DNA of 64,000 nt from Parvibium lacunae (GTDB taxonomy: Bacteria > Pseudomonadota > Gammaproteobacteria > Burkholderiales > Burkholderiaceae_D), in assembly GCF_003335215.1 (NCBI RefSeq), contig NZ_QPGB01000002.1, positions 496,001 to 560,000 of the forward strand, read 5' to 3'. Below the pieces are notes generated by a model, which ran no database searches, had not been told where the DNA came from, and was given only the letters and a program-made list of their open reading frames with translations. Positions within the stretch are counted from its first letter, which is position 1, and each line of letters begins with the position of its first letter. The translations under genes and the position numbers were made by a program. Shown piece after piece: positions 17,171 through 26,752 of the stretch.

Positions 17171-18691
17171 ATGGCAACCCCCCACTTTATTGCGCTTGAT
17201 CAAGGCACCACGAGTTCACGCGCGCTGCGCTTTGCCTACGACACGCAAAGCCAGCAAGTTCAGCTGCTGGCTCAGCAACAGCAAGAGTTTAATCAGTCGT
17301 TCCCGCAGAGTGGTTGGGTCGAACACGATCCGCTAGAAATTTGGTCCAGCCAGCTAGCTTGTCTGTGCCAAGTGTTAAGTAGCCACCAAGCCGAAAAAGT
17401 CGCTGCCATCGGCATCACCAATCAACGCGAAACCTTGGTTGTATGGGATAGAGCGACCAGCCAACCGATTTACCCAGCGATTGTCTGGCAAGATCGGCGG
17501 ACCAGCCCTTGGTGTCAGCAACAGCGCGAATTAGGGTTAGAAGATCTGGTTCGCGCTAAAACCGGGTTGGTACTCGACCCGTATTTCAGCGCGAGCAAAT
17601 TGGTGTGGATCTTAGCGCATGTGCCAAACGCACGGGCAGCCGCCAATCGAGGCGACTTAGCATGTGGCACGATAGATAGCTGGCTACTCTGGATGCTAAC
17701 AGGCGGTAAAGTCCACGCAACAGATGTGACAAACGCCAGTCGCACGATGCTATTCAATATTCACACTGGAGAATGGGATCAAGATCTGCTCAAGCAGTGG
17801 CAGATTCCGGCCTCATTGCTGCCGCAAGTCCAGTACTCGGCAGCCCACTATGGCACCACAGCAACGAGCGTGGTGGGGCAAGAAATTCCCATCTGTGGGG
17901 TAGTTGGCGATCAGCAAAGCGCCCTCTTTGGGCAGCACTGTCTCGCCCCAGGTGATGTTAAAAATACCTACGGTACTGGCTGCTTTATGCTGCTACATAC
18001 CGGGCCCCAAGCGCGCTACTCCAAGCATCATCTCTTAACCACCCGTGCCGCACAATGGGATGCGCAGCCACAATTCGCGCTTGAAGGCAGTGTCTTTATG
18101 GGGGGCGCGGTTGTCCAATGGCTGCGTGATGGGCTGGGTATCATTAAAGCATCCGGCGATATTGAAAAACTGGCGAATGCGGTCAGTGATAGTGGGGGCG
18201 TTGTGCTGGTTCCCGCATTTGCGGGGTTAGGAGCCCCGTATTGGGATGCTGAGGCCCGGGGGGCCGTATATGGCCTGACGCGCGGCACCACCAACGCCCA
18301 CCTCGCACGAGCGGCGCTAGACGCGATTGCGTTACAGTGTGTGGACCTCATGCAAGCCATGCAGGCCGATTTGGCCGAGGGTGAAACGATTAGCGCCCTG
18401 CGAGTGGATGGTGGCGCCACCCATAATCACCTACTGATGCAGCTGCAAGCAGATTTACTCCAACTCCCGGTTTTACGGCCCACCATCAGCGAAACCACGG
18501 CGCTCGGCGCGGCGAGTCTGGCTGCGGTAGGCAGTGGTTGGCGTGCGGCGGCGACACCGTGGCAACTGACTATGGAGACCGTTACCCCCCGCCAAGACCC
18601 GCAGCGGCAGCAAGAGATGGCAACATTGCGAGCACGCTGGTCACGTGCAATTGCAGCGACTCAGGCCTTTAGCCAGACGGCTACCGGTTAG
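17171..18691 (+). CDS. glpK: Glycerol kinase GlpK
   Basis: Phosphorylates glycerol to glycerol 3-phosphate, which the upstream glpD product then oxidises. It has 506 residues of the FGGY family. The N-terminal phosphate loop ALDQGTTSSRAL, the ITNQRET segment and the C-terminal ALRVDGGATHNHLLMQ motif are conserved. CAGGAG precedes the ATG. No glycerol facilitator gene is present nearby. Confidence 0.97.
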   Translation: MATPHFIALDQGTTSSRALRFAYDTQSQQVQLLAQQQQEFNQSFPQSGWVEHDPLEIWSSQLACLCQVLSSHQAEKVAAIGITNQRETLVVWDRATSQPIYPAIVWQDRRTSPWCQQQRELGLEDLVRAKTGLVLDPYFSASKLVWILAHVPNARAAANRGDLACGTIDSWLLWMLTGGKVHATDVTNASRTMLFNIHTGEWDQDLLKQWQIPASLLPQVQYSAAHYGTTATSVVGQEIPICGVVGDQQSALFGQHCLAPGDVKNTYGTGCFMLLHTGPQARYSKHHLLTTRAAQWDAQPQFALEGSVFMGGAVVQWLRDGLGIIKASGDIEKLANAVSDSGGVVLVPAFAGLGAPYWDAEARGAVYGLTRGTTNAHLARAALDAIALQCVDLMQAMQADLAEGETISALRVDGGATHNHLLMQLQADLLQLPVLRPTISETTALGAASLAAVGSGWRAAATPWQLTMETVTPRQDPQRQQEMATLRARWSRAIAATQAFSQTATG

Positions 18692-18833
18692 GTCGATTCC
18701 CCAACAATATCCGGATCAAAAGAAGGGCCAACGCCATTCACCCACTATTTTTGTGGCTATTACATCTCATGCGCAGTGGGATTTTTGCCCTAAAATCCGA
18801 ACGTAGTTATTTGTTATTAACCCTGAGGACAAC

Positions 18834-19412
18834 ATGGAACACACCCTACCCGCATTACCTTATGCTCTGGATGCCCTGGCACCAACCATTTCAAAAGAAA
18901 CGCTGGAGTTTCACTACGGCAAACATCATCAAGCCTATGTGACAAACTTAAACAACCTGATTAAAGGGACTGAGTTTGAAAATGCCAGCTTGGAAGAAAT
19001 CGTTAAAAAATCGACTGGCGGTATTTTCAATAACGCTGCCCAAGTTTGGAACCATACGTTTTACTGGTTTTGCCTAGGCCCAAATGCAGGTGGCGCACCC
19101 ACGGGCGCACTCGCTGAGGCGATTAACGCTAAATGGGGCAGCTTTGATGCCTTCAAAGAAGCGTTCAGCAAATCGGCTATTGGTAACTTTGGCTCTGGCT
19201 GGACTTGGCTGGTCAAAAAAGCTGATGGCAGTCTCGATATCGTCAATACCAGCAATGCAGGCACGGTACTCACCACAGCGGACAAAGCTCTCTTGACGTG
19301 TGACGTCTGGGAACACGCTTACTACGTGGATTACCGCAATGCCCGTCCTAAATACGTAGAAAGCTTCTGGGGCTTGGTGAACTGGTCTTTTGTCGCCGAG
19401 CAGTTTGCCTAA
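18834..19412 (+). CDS. sodB: Superoxide dismutase, iron type
   Basis: Converts superoxide to hydrogen peroxide and oxygen in the cytoplasm. It has 192 residues. The metal ligands H27, H74, D157 and H161 are all present (FHYGKHH, WNHTFYW, DVWEHAY). Gln at position 70 ([10 protein letters not shown]) is the residue typical of Fe-SOD, where Mn-SOD has its Gln elsewhere. GAGGA stands before the ATG. It is a single gene ended by a strong terminator. Confidence 0.97.
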   Translation: MEHTLPALPYALDALAPTISKETLEFHYGKHHQAYVTNLNNLIKGTEFENASLEEIVKKSTGGIFNNAAQVWNHTFYWFCLGPNAGGAPTGALAEAINAKWGSFDAFKEAFSKSAIGNFGSGWTWLVKKADGSLDIVNTSNAGTVLTTADKALLTCDVWEHAYYVDYRNARPKYVESFWGLVNWSFVAEQFA

Positions 19413-19435
19413 AAGAGCAGGTTGGTTAGTCAGTC

Positions 19436-19461
19436 AAAAAGCAGCCTATGGGCTGCTTTTT
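19436..19461. terminator. Bidirectional terminator between sodB and the DUF192 gene
   Basis: AAAAAGCAGCC (19436-19446) pairs with GGCTGCTTTTT (19451-19461) around a TATG loop. It touches the stop codon of the convergent minus-strand gene. Confidence 0.9.
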
Positions 19462-19934
19462 TATTTCGGAATACCTTGGACTTTCTGGCCCGCTTTGACA
19501 CCTTGCTGCCGAAACCAACCCTGGTTCATTTCCAACACATAACGGACGGGTTTTTTTGAACAATGGCTGTCATCTTTCAGGGGCTGCATATCCGCCAGAT
19601 TAACAATCGTGCCATCATCATCAATAAACGCCGCAGTAAGCGGTAAGAGGGTATTACGCATCCAGAAACATTGTTGTCCCTTTTCTGGAAAAATAAAAAT
19701 CATTCCCTCATGCGTGCCGAGGTGCTGACGCTGCATCAAGCCAATTTGGCGCTGCAGATTTTCAGTCGCCATCTCCGCCTGAATTTGTCGCCCGCCGACA
19801 GTTAGCGTCACCTGCGGTAATGTTGGTTGCGGTATCTGCGCTGGTTGCGCCAGCACCACAGCACTTAACAGAGACAATACGGCGAAAAGCCAACGGCTGC
19901 CAACTCTGGCGAGATTCATACACAGTGGTCGCAT
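19461..19934 (-). CDS. DUF192 family exported protein
   Basis: 157 residues, with a signal peptide ending near VLAQ-PAQ. The rest is a DUF192 domain: QRQIGLMQRQHL, GMIFIFPEKGQQCFWMRNTLLPL, AFIDDDGTIV and VRYVLEMNQGWF are the family's conserved blocks. Function is unknown; the domain is small and often periplasmic. ATG codons at 19934 and 19919 are both possible. I used 19934 because it follows the stop of the upstream small gene by only four bases. It forms a pair with that Pro-rich gene. Confidence 0.88.
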   Translation of the reverse strand: MRPLCMNLARVGSRWLFAVLSLLSAVVLAQPAQIPQPTLPQVTLTVGGRQIQAEMATENLQRQIGLMQRQHLGTHEGMIFIFPEKGQQCFWMRNTLLPLTAAFIDDDGTIVNLADMQPLKDDSHCSKKPVRYVLEMNQGWFRQQGVKAGQKVQGIPK

Positions 19935-19938
19935 CGAT

Positions 19939-20133
19939 TTATTTCTGCGGTTGGGCGGGTGCGGGTGGCGGTGGTGGTACCCGATCTTTACTGCCTGCTG
20001 GGGGCGCACTCGGTGCCGCAGGTTTCACAGTGGTCGAGGTAGCGCCGCTGTTGGTCGGGTTGGCAAAAGCAGCCACACTGAGTGCGCTGGCCAGCAAAAG
20101 ACATCCGAATTGACTGCCTGTTGATCGTTTCAT
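19939..20133 (-). CDS. Small exported Pro-rich protein
   Basis: 64 residues: a clear signal peptide (LLLASALSVAAFA) followed by a 40-residue Ser/Thr/Pro-rich tail ending PPPPPAPAQPQK. It is unlikely to fold alone and may be a linker or cell-wall-facing peptide. AAAGGAG precedes the ATG by a good distance, which supports translation. It is four bases upstream of the DUF192 gene. I know no family for it. Confidence 0.6.
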   Translation of the reverse strand: MKRSTGSQFGCLLLASALSVAAFANPTNSGATSTTVKPAAPSAPPAGSKDRVPPPPPAPAQPQK

Positions 20134-20220
20134 ACCGCTACTCCTTTCGTTCTAAACTGACCTCAATCTCACTGATTGACGCTGAGTGACTTCTCTATCT
20201 TAATTTTGTATCTTAATTTT

Positions 20221-20784
20221 CTATGTTAGCGCATCTGACGGCAATTGTACGCACACCCCTGGCTGTGGTGCCACAGCAAATAAATCGACATTACCAATCG
20301 CGACGCGGATCAACCGCAAAGTTGGCAAGCCCACAGCGGCTGTCATCCGCCGCACCTGGCGATTTTTTCCTTCGGTTAGCCGCAGCGCCAGCCAACTGGT
20401 AGGAATGCTGGCACGATAACGAATGGGTGGGTGCCGGGCCCACAGATGACTTTCTACCCAAGCTGCCTCCAGGGCTTCAACTTGTGCGGGGCGCGTTAAT
20501 CCATCTTTCAGCATCACACCCTGAGCCAGTTGTTTGAGCGCCGCCGCGCTGGGCTGGCCTTCCACTTGAACCCAATACGTTTTCGGTAATTTTTGCCGGG
20601 GGTGAGTGATTTTGTGTTGCAGGGCGCCGTCATCTGTCAGTAAAAGTAAGCCTTCACTGTCAGTATCTAACCTGCCAGCAGGGTAAACAGCGGAATAAGG
20701 AATCCCACTCGCCAGCGTAAGTTGGCCCGGCGCTCCCGTGAATTGGCACAACATGCCGTAAGGTTTATTAAAGGCAATTAACAT
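20221..20784 (-). CDS. rluE: 23S rRNA pseudouridine synthase, RluE type
   Basis: RsuA-family enzyme that isomerises a uridine in 23S rRNA (U2457 in E. coli RluE). Its 187 residues lack the N-terminal S4 domain, as RluE does. Motif [12 protein letters not shown], motif [20 protein letters not shown] with the catalytic Asp, and the C-terminal [12 protein letters not shown] are all clear. It is divergent from icd. Confidence 0.92.
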   Translation of the reverse strand: MLIAFNKPYGMLCQFTGAPGQLTLASGIPYSAVYPAGRLDTDSEGLLLLTDDGALQHKITHPRQKLPKTYWVQVEGQPSAAALKQLAQGVMLKDGLTRPAQVEALEAAWVESHLWARHPPIRYRASIPTSWLALRLTEGKNRQVRRMTAAVGLPTLRLIRVAIGNVDLFAVAPQPGVCVQLPSDALT

Positions 20785-20856
20785 AGCCTTAAGCTACCAC
20801 GCATATTGCCGAGAATGACATATCGCGCATCGTTATTTTGGTGCATAATCTCATAT

Positions 20857-20870
20857 GTCTTATATAAGAC
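20857..20870. promoter_or_regulatory. 14-bp perfect palindrome upstream of icd
   Basis: GTCTTATATAAGAC is a perfect inverted repeat about 150 bp before the icd start and 73 bp before the divergent rluE start. I have the impression that similar TCTTATATAAGA motifs precede TCA-cycle genes in betaproteobacteria as GntR-type operators, but I cannot confirm this here. Confidence 0.5.
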
Positions 20871-21020
20871 TTAATGCTTGCCTGATTCGCTGAGCCAATC
20901 CTTGTGCCCATGAATCAAGCATGGAGAAAAGTCAGTTTTAGTGTAAAGATGCGATGTATAGCGGCATACTGGCCGCTCGCGCATTATTGTTCGATTACCA
21001 ACCTTCACTGGGAGCGTTTC

Positions 21021-22274
21021 ATGTATCAACATATTCAAGTGCCTACAAGTGGTCAGAAAATTACAGTCAATCCTGACTTCTCATTAAATGTTCCTGACCA
21101 GCCTATCATTCCCTACATTGAGGGCGATGGCACCGGTGTTGATATTACGCCGCCAATGATTGAGGTGGTCGATGCAGCAGTCGCCAAAGCTTACGGCGGC
21201 AAACGGAAAATTTCCTGGATGGAAATCTACTGTGGTGAAAAATCTACCAAAGTGTATGGCCCTGATGTTTGGCTGCCGGATGAAACCCTGCACGCACTGA
21301 AAGATTATGTCGTGTCGATCAAAGGCCCACTCACCACCCCAGTTGGCGGCGGGATTCGCTCACTCAATGTTGCCTTGCGCCAGCAACTCGATCTCTATGT
21401 CTGTATGCGACCCGTCCGCTATTTCACTGGCGTTCCTTCGCCGGTGAAAGAACCAGAAAAAACCGATATGGTGATTTTCCGTGAAAATTCAGAAGACATT
21501 TACGCGGGGATCGAGTGGGAAGCAGAATCAGAAGGGGCGAAAAAAGTCATTGATTTCCTGATCAAAGAAATGGGCGTGAAAAAAATCCGTTTCCCTGAAA
21601 CATCCGGGATCGGCATCAAGCCTGTTTCACGCGAAGGCACCGAACGCTTGGTGCGCAAAGCCATTCAATATGCGATTGATAATGACAAACCCAATGTCAC
21701 CATTGTCCATAAAGGCAATATCATGAAGTTCACCGAAGGGGGCTTCCGTGATTGGGCTTATGCACTGGCAAAAAATGAATTTGGTGCAGTTGAGATTGAT
21801 GGCGGTCCATGGTGCAAATTTACCAACCCCAAAACCGGCAAAGAAATTATTGTCAAAGATGCGATTGCTGACGCATTTTTACAACAAATCTTATTGCGTC
21901 CCGCCGAATACAGTGTGATCGCCACCCTCAACTTGAATGGTGATTATATTTCTGATGCCCTTGCAGCCCAAGTCGGCGGGATTGGGATTGCCCCTGGAGC
22001 GAACCTCTCTGACTCCATCGCAATGTTTGAAGCAACCCACGGCACAGCACCCAAGTACGCAGGGAAAGACTACGTGAATCCTGGTTCACTGATTCTCTCG
22101 GCAGAAATGATGCTACGCCACATGGGGTGGCTAGAAGCCGCAGATTTAATCATTAAAGGCATGGATGGTGCCATTCAGTCCAAGCAAGTCACCTATGACT
22201 TTGCCCGCCTGATGGAAGGCGCCACGCAAATTGCCTGCTCGGCTTTCGGTAAGCAAGTAGTCAAATTTATGTAA
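21021..22274 (+). CDS. icd: NADP-dependent isocitrate dehydrogenase
   Basis: Converts isocitrate to 2-oxoglutarate in the TCA cycle with NADP. It has 417 residues, as in E. coli Icd. The motif [12 protein letters not shown] places S114, equal to the regulatory phosphorylation serine S113 of E. coli. [13 protein letters not shown] is the substrate loop, and [17 protein letters not shown] carries the Lys-Tyr pair that selects NADP. I used the ATG at 21021, which has GGGAG ahead; the upstream open frame adds a non-homologous tail. It is a single gene with a 236-bp gap to rluE. Confidence 0.97.
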   Translation: MYQHIQVPTSGQKITVNPDFSLNVPDQPIIPYIEGDGTGVDITPPMIEVVDAAVAKAYGGKRKISWMEIYCGEKSTKVYGPDVWLPDETLHALKDYVVSIKGPLTTPVGGGIRSLNVALRQQLDLYVCMRPVRYFTGVPSPVKEPEKTDMVIFRENSEDIYAGIEWEAESEGAKKVIDFLIKEMGVKKIRFPETSGIGIKPVSREGTERLVRKAIQYAIDNDKPNVTIVHKGNIMKFTEGGFRDWAYALAKNEFGAVEIDGGPWCKFTNPKTGKEIIVKDAIADAFLQQILLRPAEYSVIATLNLNGDYISDALAAQVGGIGIAPGANLSDSIAMFEATHGTAPKYAGKDYVNPGSLILSAEMMLRHMGWLEAADLIIKGMDGAIQSKQVTYDFARLMEGATQIACSAFGKQVVKFM

Positions 22275-22286
22275 GCCACCAAAAAT

Positions 22287-22310
22287 AAACCCTGCCTGAC
22301 GGCAGGGTTT
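22287..22310 (+). terminator. First hairpin downstream of icd
   Basis: AAACCCTGCC (22287-22296) pairs with GGCAGGGTTT (22301-22310) around a TGAC loop, 13 bp after the icd stop. Only three T bases follow, so it may protect the 3' end more than terminate; the stronger hairpin comes next. Confidence 0.6.
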
Positions 22311-22321
22311 AGGGCTTCGGT

Positions 22322-22359
22322 AATAAAAAACCCCCAATCAAAATTGGGGGTTTTTTATT
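22322..22359. terminator. Strong bidirectional terminator between icd and cspA
   Basis: A perfect 17-bp stem, including AAAAAACCCCCAAT (22325-22338) and ATTGGGGGTTTTTT (22343-22356), has a CAAA loop. It ends just before the cspA stop and serves both convergent genes. Confidence 0.93.
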
Positions 22360-22362
22360 GGC

Positions 22363-22569
22363 TTACTGCTGTGCCTGAATGTTCGTGGCTTGTTTGCCTT
22401 TGGGGCCAGTCGTGATTTCAAACGTCACTTTCTGACCTTCCTTCAGTGTACGGAAACCCGCAGACTGAATCGCGCTAAAGTGCGCGAACAAATCTTCACC
22501 GCCCTCATCGGGTGTGATGAAACCGAAACCTTTAGCGTCATTAAACCATTTGACGGTACCTGTTGCCAT
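22363..22569 (-). CDS. cspA: Cold-shock domain protein (CspA family)
   Basis: A 68-residue single-stranded nucleic acid-binding protein. RNP1 is KGFGFI, and RNP2 is the LFAHFS segment in the place of VFVH. It has the usual length and the [10 protein letters not shown] start. AGAAGGAAGG precedes the ATG. A promoter about 180 bp upstream implies a leader of about 175 nt, as known for cold-induced csp genes, where leader folding controls translation by temperature. I cannot tell from sequence whether this copy is cold-induced or constitutive. Confidence 0.95.
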   Translation of the reverse strand: MATGTVKWFNDAKGFGFITPDEGGEDLFAHFSAIQSAGFRTLKEGQKVTFEITTGPKGKQATNIQAQQ

Positions 22570-23013
22570 GCTACTACCTTCCTTCTGTTAACTAAATAAT
22601 GTGTGCCAATCAGTCAGGCTTTACTCAAAAAACCTAACACCCACTAAACAACCGGCGCAATGCCGTATTACTTCAGTAGGCTTGTGACTGCAGCCCACCT
22701 CCAGGATCTTTAATAAAGCCAAATAACCTTACTGAATAGATACCTTTTGTGATTGTTCAGCGATGCGGCGACATTGTCAAGTAAAGTTTCTCGTAAATCA
22801 CACTAACAGAGAGCTAGCTAGGGCCATTAGACGGATTCTGACTTGAGATTCCTCCCTATGGACCGATATTCCCCATAAGACAGGTGATTGATAGCCGACT
22901 ATGGCATTGAGCACTCGCTTGCGGCTTAATTAATGTGCAGTTAGGGGAATAACCTGATGAAACAAGCGGTCCTTACGCCGCTGAGCAGAAATGAATGCGT
23001 TTAGAATGTACTG
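22570..23013. other. Long gap between cspA and clpS
   Basis: 444 bp without a gene. The left half is the probable cspA leader and promoter (minus strand). In the right half I see an AGCTAGCT repeat at about 22812 and no convincing clpS promoter; a heat-shock type -35/-10 pair with proper spacing was looked for and not found. Short open frames here have no ribosome sites or recognisable sequence. Confidence 0.6.
22752..22780 (-). promoter_or_regulatory. Sigma-70 promoter for cspA
   Basis: On the minus strand a perfect TTGACA (22775-22780), a 17-bp spacer and AACAAT (22752-22757, four of six) are seen. RNA would start near 22745, about 175 nt before the cspA ATG. Confidence 0.65.
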
Positions 23014-23376
23014 ATGAATGCTGCTTACATTGAATTGCAAACCTCAACGGGTTGGGTCAATCAGGCCAGTCCTGAGCACCACCATGAGGCCGTCCTGGAA
23101 ACTGAAAAAGTTGCGACACAGCCACCGCCTTTATGGCAGGTTGTGTTGTTGAATGACGACTATACGCCGATGGAGTTCGTGGTGTACGTGCTGGAGAAAT
23201 TCTTTGGCAAAAGTGCGGAACAAGCCACGCAGATTATGTTGAAAGTTCACCATGAAGGAAAAGGCGTGTGTGGGGTGTATCCGAAAGACATTGCCGCAAC
23301 CAAGGTAGAGCTTGTTCGCGAATACGCACAGTTGCATCACCACCCGCTGCAATGTGATATGGAAGTTGTCGATTAA
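23014..23376 (+). CDS. clpS: ClpA adaptor protein ClpS
   Basis: A 120-residue adaptor that hands N-end-rule substrates to the ClpAP protease and modulates ClpA. The core motifs are present: [20 protein letters not shown], with Asn-Asp that contacts the substrate amino group, and [13 protein letters not shown]. The N-terminal tail (about 35 residues) is long and mobile, as in the family. It sits 93 bp before clpA. Confidence 0.96.
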   Translation: MNAAYIELQTSTGWVNQASPEHHHEAVLETEKVATQPPPLWQVVLLNDDYTPMEFVVYVLEKFFGKSAEQATQIMLKVHHEGKGVCGVYPKDIAATKVELVREYAQLHHHPLQCDMEVVD

Positions 23377-23469
23377 GTCAGAGATAACGAAAGAAACGGA
23401 ATTTATTTTCTTAAGTCTTGTCTGGTGTTTTATAACTGCACTATGTGGTGCGGTCGCAAGGGAGTAGTC

Positions 23470-25776
23470 ATGATTTCGCAAGAACTGGAAGTAAGCCTAC
23501 ACATGGCTTTCGTTGAAGCCAGACAGCAACGCCACGAATACATTACCGTGGAACACCTGCTGCTGGCGCTGCTGGATAACCCCTCAGCGACCAATGTTTT
23601 GCGTGCTTGCGCGGCAAATATTGATGACTTACGCAAAAGCCTGACCAACTTCATCAAGGACAACACACCGGTGATCAGCGGTCAGGATGAAGTAGATACC
23701 CAACCGACGCTGGGCTTTCAACGTGTCATCCAGCGCGCCATCATGCACGTGCAATCGTCTGGCCAAGGCAAAAAAGAAGTTACCGGGGCCAATGTTCTGG
23801 TGGCGATTTTTGGTGAAAAAGATTCCCATGCCGTCTACTTCCTGCACCAGCAAGGCATCACCCGGCTGGACGTGGTGAACTACATTTCCCATGGCATCAC
23901 CAAAATGACTGGTGGCACCCCCGCTAAGGCCGAAGGCGATGCGCCCGCTGAGCAAGAAGGGGAAGCCCCTCAAGCGACTCCGCTCGATCAATTCACCCAA
24001 CACCTGAACGCCCAAGCCAAAGACGGCAAGATCGACCCGCTGATTGGCCGCGAAAGCGAAGTCGAGCGCGTGGTGCAAGTGCTCTGCCGCCGCCGCAAAA
24101 ACAACCCCCTATTGGTGGGTGAAGCGGGCGTGGGTAAAACCGCGATTGCCGAGGGCTTGGCCTGGCGCATTGTGAAAGGCGATGTGCCGGATGTGCTGCT
24201 GGAAGCGCAGGTCTACGCCCTCGACATGGGTGCGTTGTTGGCCGGCACCAAATACCGGGGTGATTTTGAGCAACGCCTCAAAGCCGTGCTCAAGCAGCTC
24301 AAAGACAACCCCCATGCAATTCTGTTTATTGATGAGATTCACACCCTCATTGGCGCCGGTTCCGCATCTGGCGGCACCTTGGATGCGTCCAATCTGCTCA
24401 AACCCGCCCTCTCGTCCGGGCAAATGAAATGCATTGGCGCCACCACTTATACTGAGTTCCGTGGCATTTTTGAAAAAGACCACGCCCTCGCCCGCCGCTT
24501 CCAAAAAGTCGATGTGGTTGAGCCGACCGTGGAGCAAACCATTCAAATTCTGCGTGGCCTCAAAACCCGCTTTGAAGAGCATCACGGCATTAAATATTCG
24601 GCTGGCGCTCTCACCACCGCCGCCGAACTCGCCGCCAAATACATTACCGACCGCCACCTCCCAGACAAGGCGATTGATGTGATTGATGAAGCCGGTGCCG
24701 CGCAACGCATTCTGCCCAAATCTAAGCAGAAGAAAACCATTGGTAAAGGTGAGATTGAAGAAATCGTCGCCAAAATCGCCCGTATCCCGCCTGCCAGCGT
24801 CAATACCGATGACCGGCAGCAGCTCAAGCATTTGGAGCGCAACCTGAAAAACGTCGTGTTCGGGCAAGACCCCGCGATTGAAGTACTGGCCAGCGCCATC
24901 AAAATGGCCCGTTCTGGTTTAGGCAAGCCCGATAAACCGATTGGCGCCTTCCTCTTCTCCGGCCCTACGGGCGTGGGCAAAACCGAAGTGGCCAAGCAAC
25001 TCGCCTTCATCATGGGCATTGAGCTGCTGCGCTTCGATATGAGCGAATACATGGAACGGCATGCCGTCAGCCGTCTGATTGGCGCACCTCCTGGCTATGT
25101 GGGTTACGACCAAGGCGGCCTACTCACCGAAGCCATCACCAAAAAACCGCACTGCGTCTTACTGCTCGATGAAATTGAAAAAGCCCATCCCGATATCTTC
25201 AACATCCTGCTGCAAGTGATGGATCACGGCACGCTCACCGATAACAATGGCCGCAAAGCTGACTTCCGCAATGTGATCATCGTCATGACGACCAATGCGG
25301 GTGCCGAATCGCTGACCAAGCGCGCAATTGGCTTTGCCGAGCCTTCCGTCAGCGGCGATGAAATGGTGGAGATTAAGCGCCTGTTTACGCCGGAGTTCCG
25401 TAACCGGCTGGACAGCATCATCTCCTTCAAGCCGCTCAATGAAGACATCATCCTGCGCGTGGTGGATAAATTCCTCATGCAACTGGAAGAGCAACTGCAC
25501 GAGAAAAAAGTCGAAGTCATCTTCACCGATGTGCTGCGCAAATTCCTCGCCAAAAACGGCTTTGATCCCCTCATGGGTGCCCGCCCCATGCAGCGGATTA
25601 TTCAAGACACCATCCGCAAAGCCTTGGCTGATGAACTGCTGTTTGGTCGCTTAACTGACGGTGGCAATGTCACCGTGGATGTGGATAAAGAAAATGGCAA
25701 AGAGGAAAAGGTCGTACTGAGGTTTGCCGAAGCAGCGTCGGCGAAGCCAGAAGAGACGGCGGATGTGTTAAGTTGA
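23470..25776 (+). CDS. clpA: ATP-dependent Clp protease ATP-binding subunit ClpA
   Basis: AAA+ unfoldase that feeds proteins to ClpP. It has 768 residues. Order: N domain (1-145, starting [20 protein letters not shown]), a 25-residue Ala/Glu/Pro linker somewhat longer than in E. coli, the first AAA+ module with GEAGVGKTA and [12 protein letters not shown], then the second with GPTGVGKTE and [13 protein letters not shown]. The ClpP-docking loop IGF is in [10 protein letters not shown] used the ATG at 23470 with GGGAG ahead instead of one 45 bp upstream. ClpS is encoded just before it, and ClpP is not in the window. Confidence 0.97.
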   Translation: MISQELEVSLHMAFVEARQQRHEYITVEHLLLALLDNPSATNVLRACAANIDDLRKSLTNFIKDNTPVISGQDEVDTQPTLGFQRVIQRAIMHVQSSGQGKKEVTGANVLVAIFGEKDSHAVYFLHQQGITRLDVVNYISHGITKMTGGTPAKAEGDAPAEQEGEAPQATPLDQFTQHLNAQAKDGKIDPLIGRESEVERVVQVLCRRRKNNPLLVGEAGVGKTAIAEGLAWRIVKGDVPDVLLEAQVYALDMGALLAGTKYRGDFEQRLKAVLKQLKDNPHAILFIDEIHTLIGAGSASGGTLDASNLLKPALSSGQMKCIGATTYTEFRGIFEKDHALARRFQKVDVVEPTVEQTIQILRGLKTRFEEHHGIKYSAGALTTAAELAAKYITDRHLPDKAIDVIDEAGAAQRILPKSKQKKTIGKGEIEEIVAKIARIPPASVNTDDRQQLKHLERNLKNVVFGQDPAIEVLASAIKMARSGLGKPDKPIGAFLFSGPTGVGKTEVAKQLAFIMGIELLRFDMSEYMERHAVSRLIGAPPGYVGYDQGGLLTEAITKKPHCVLLLDEIEKAHPDIFNILLQVMDHGTLTDNNGRKADFRNVIIVMTTNAGAESLTKRAIGFAEPSVSGDEMVEIKRLFTPEFRNRLDSIISFKPLNEDIILRVVDKFLMQLEEQLHEKKVEVIFTDVLRKFLAKNGFDPLMGARPMQRIIQDTIRKALADELLFGRLTDGGNVTVDVDKENGKEEKVVLRFAEAASAKPEETADVLS

Positions 25777-25790
25777 GCACAATCGAAAAT

Positions 25791-25823
25791 CAAAAAGGCC
25801 CACATTAAATGCGGGCCTTTTTG
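25791..25823 (+). terminator. Terminator after clpA
   Basis: AAAAAGGCCCACAT and ATGCGGGCCTTTTT form a 13-bp stem with one A:C mismatch and a short loop, followed by TTGTT. It begins 14 bp after the clpA stop. Confidence 0.88.
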
Positions 25824-25914
25824 TTATGAGAAGCTGTCTAAAATATCAATAGGGTCTGCCCCTGTTTGACAGGGCAATAGGTGAGCCCATTGGTCTTACA
25901 CAAAGTGTTTTTCG

Positions 25915-26271
25915 CTAGATTGGCATTCTCATTAAAAGCGTGCGCAACACTCTGCCTCCCATCGGCTCGTTTTCGAACACATCTTTGGGTGTTCTTTTCT
26001 CCAATGCAGAACATGGAGAAGAAAACCAAATCGTTGCATTCTTCCCCATCTTAACAGCAAGAATTGCTGCTAACTGTTTATCAGGAATGACAGCCAAATA
26101 TTGACTCTTGTCATCTTGAGCGTCCAAATTATCAGCAAAGACTGATAGATAGTTTACCCAAGCTTCATCGCCAGGATATTCGTTTTTTAAAATTGAAATA
26201 GCATCCATTAAGGTTCCTTCTTGCATATCAATGGGATCAGACATCGATTGATGTAAATTTGAGCTGCGCAT
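25915..26271 (-). CDS. Small protein with an MbcA/ParS-like C terminus, orphan
   Basis: 118 residues, not confidently assigned. The last 45 residues resemble the toxin-binding domain of MbcA/ParS/Xre antitoxins (DUF2384): ATIWFSSPCSALEKRTPKDVF followed by a Gly-Gly and a VLRTLLMR end, compared with the family pattern W-L-x-x-P-N-x-A-L-x-G-x-x-P-x-D-V-L. The N-terminal 70 residues are acidic and match nothing I know, and no helix-turn-helix is obvious. No RES-type toxin gene is adjacent. GGGAGAG precedes the ATG at 26271. The DNA is clearly more A+T-rich than its neighbours, which hints at transfer. It lies 25 bp after dut and may be read from it. Confidence 0.55.
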   Translation of the reverse strand: MRSSNLHQSMSDPIDMQEGTLMDAISILKNEYPGDEAWVNYLSVFADNLDAQDDKSQYLAVIPDKQLAAILAVKMGKNATIWFSSPCSALEKRTPKDVFENEPMGGRVLRTLLMRMPI

Positions 26272-26296
26272 TAGTAGACTCTCCCTCTGATATAAG

Positions 26297-26746
26297 TTAA
26301 TTTTTCCCTGTACTCCCAAACCCACCCTCGCCGCGTTCACTCGCACCGAACTCATCCACCAAATTAAAGCCCACTTGCAAGACCGGCACAATCACCAGTT
26401 GCGCAATGCGCTCTAAGGGGTTGAGTTCAAAGGCCGTCTGGCCGCGATTCCACACCGAGACCATGAGTTGTCCCTGGTAATCGGAATCGATCAAGCCCAC
26501 CAAGTTACCGAGCACGATGCCGTGTTTATGACCGAGACCGGAACGCGGCAAAATCATCGCTGCAAAATGCGGGTTAGCTAAGTGAATCGCCATACCGGTT
26601 GGAATGAGGTGAGTACTACCCGGCACAATCGTTAACGGCGCATCAATGCACGCCCGTAAATCCAAGCCCGCACTGCCGGGGGTGGCGTAAGCGGGAAGGT
26701 TCTCACGTAGGCGGTCATCTAAAATTTTGAGGTCAACGGTTTGCAT
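26297..26746 (-). CDS. dut: Deoxyuridine triphosphatase Dut
   Basis: Hydrolyses dUTP to dUMP, keeping uracil out of DNA and feeding dTMP synthesis. It has 149 residues and all five trimeric dUTPase motifs: [40 protein letters not shown] and the C-terminal [11 protein letters not shown]. It follows coaBC by six bases, a common pairing in proteobacteria. Confidence 0.97.
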   Translation of the reverse strand: MQTVDLKILDDRLRENLPAYATPGSAGLDLRACIDAPLTIVPGSTHLIPTGMAIHLANPHFAAMILPRSGLGHKHGIVLGNLVGLIDSDYQGQLMVSVWNRGQTAFELNPLERIAQLVIVPVLQVGFNLVDEFGASERGEGGFGSTGKN

Positions 26747-26752
26747 GTCGGT

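Noticed and set aside
22840-22880. Heat-shock (sigma-32) promoter for clpS
   Set aside because: CTTGAG and CCCCAT both occur, but the distance between them is far too long.
24109-24867. 252-residue open frame antisense to clpA
   Set aside because: The sense frame encodes an intact AAA+ protein; the antisense product has no recognisable motif.
25838-26029. 63-residue minus-strand frame
   Set aside because: It overlaps the better-supported 25915-26271 gene in another frame and lacks a ribosome site.
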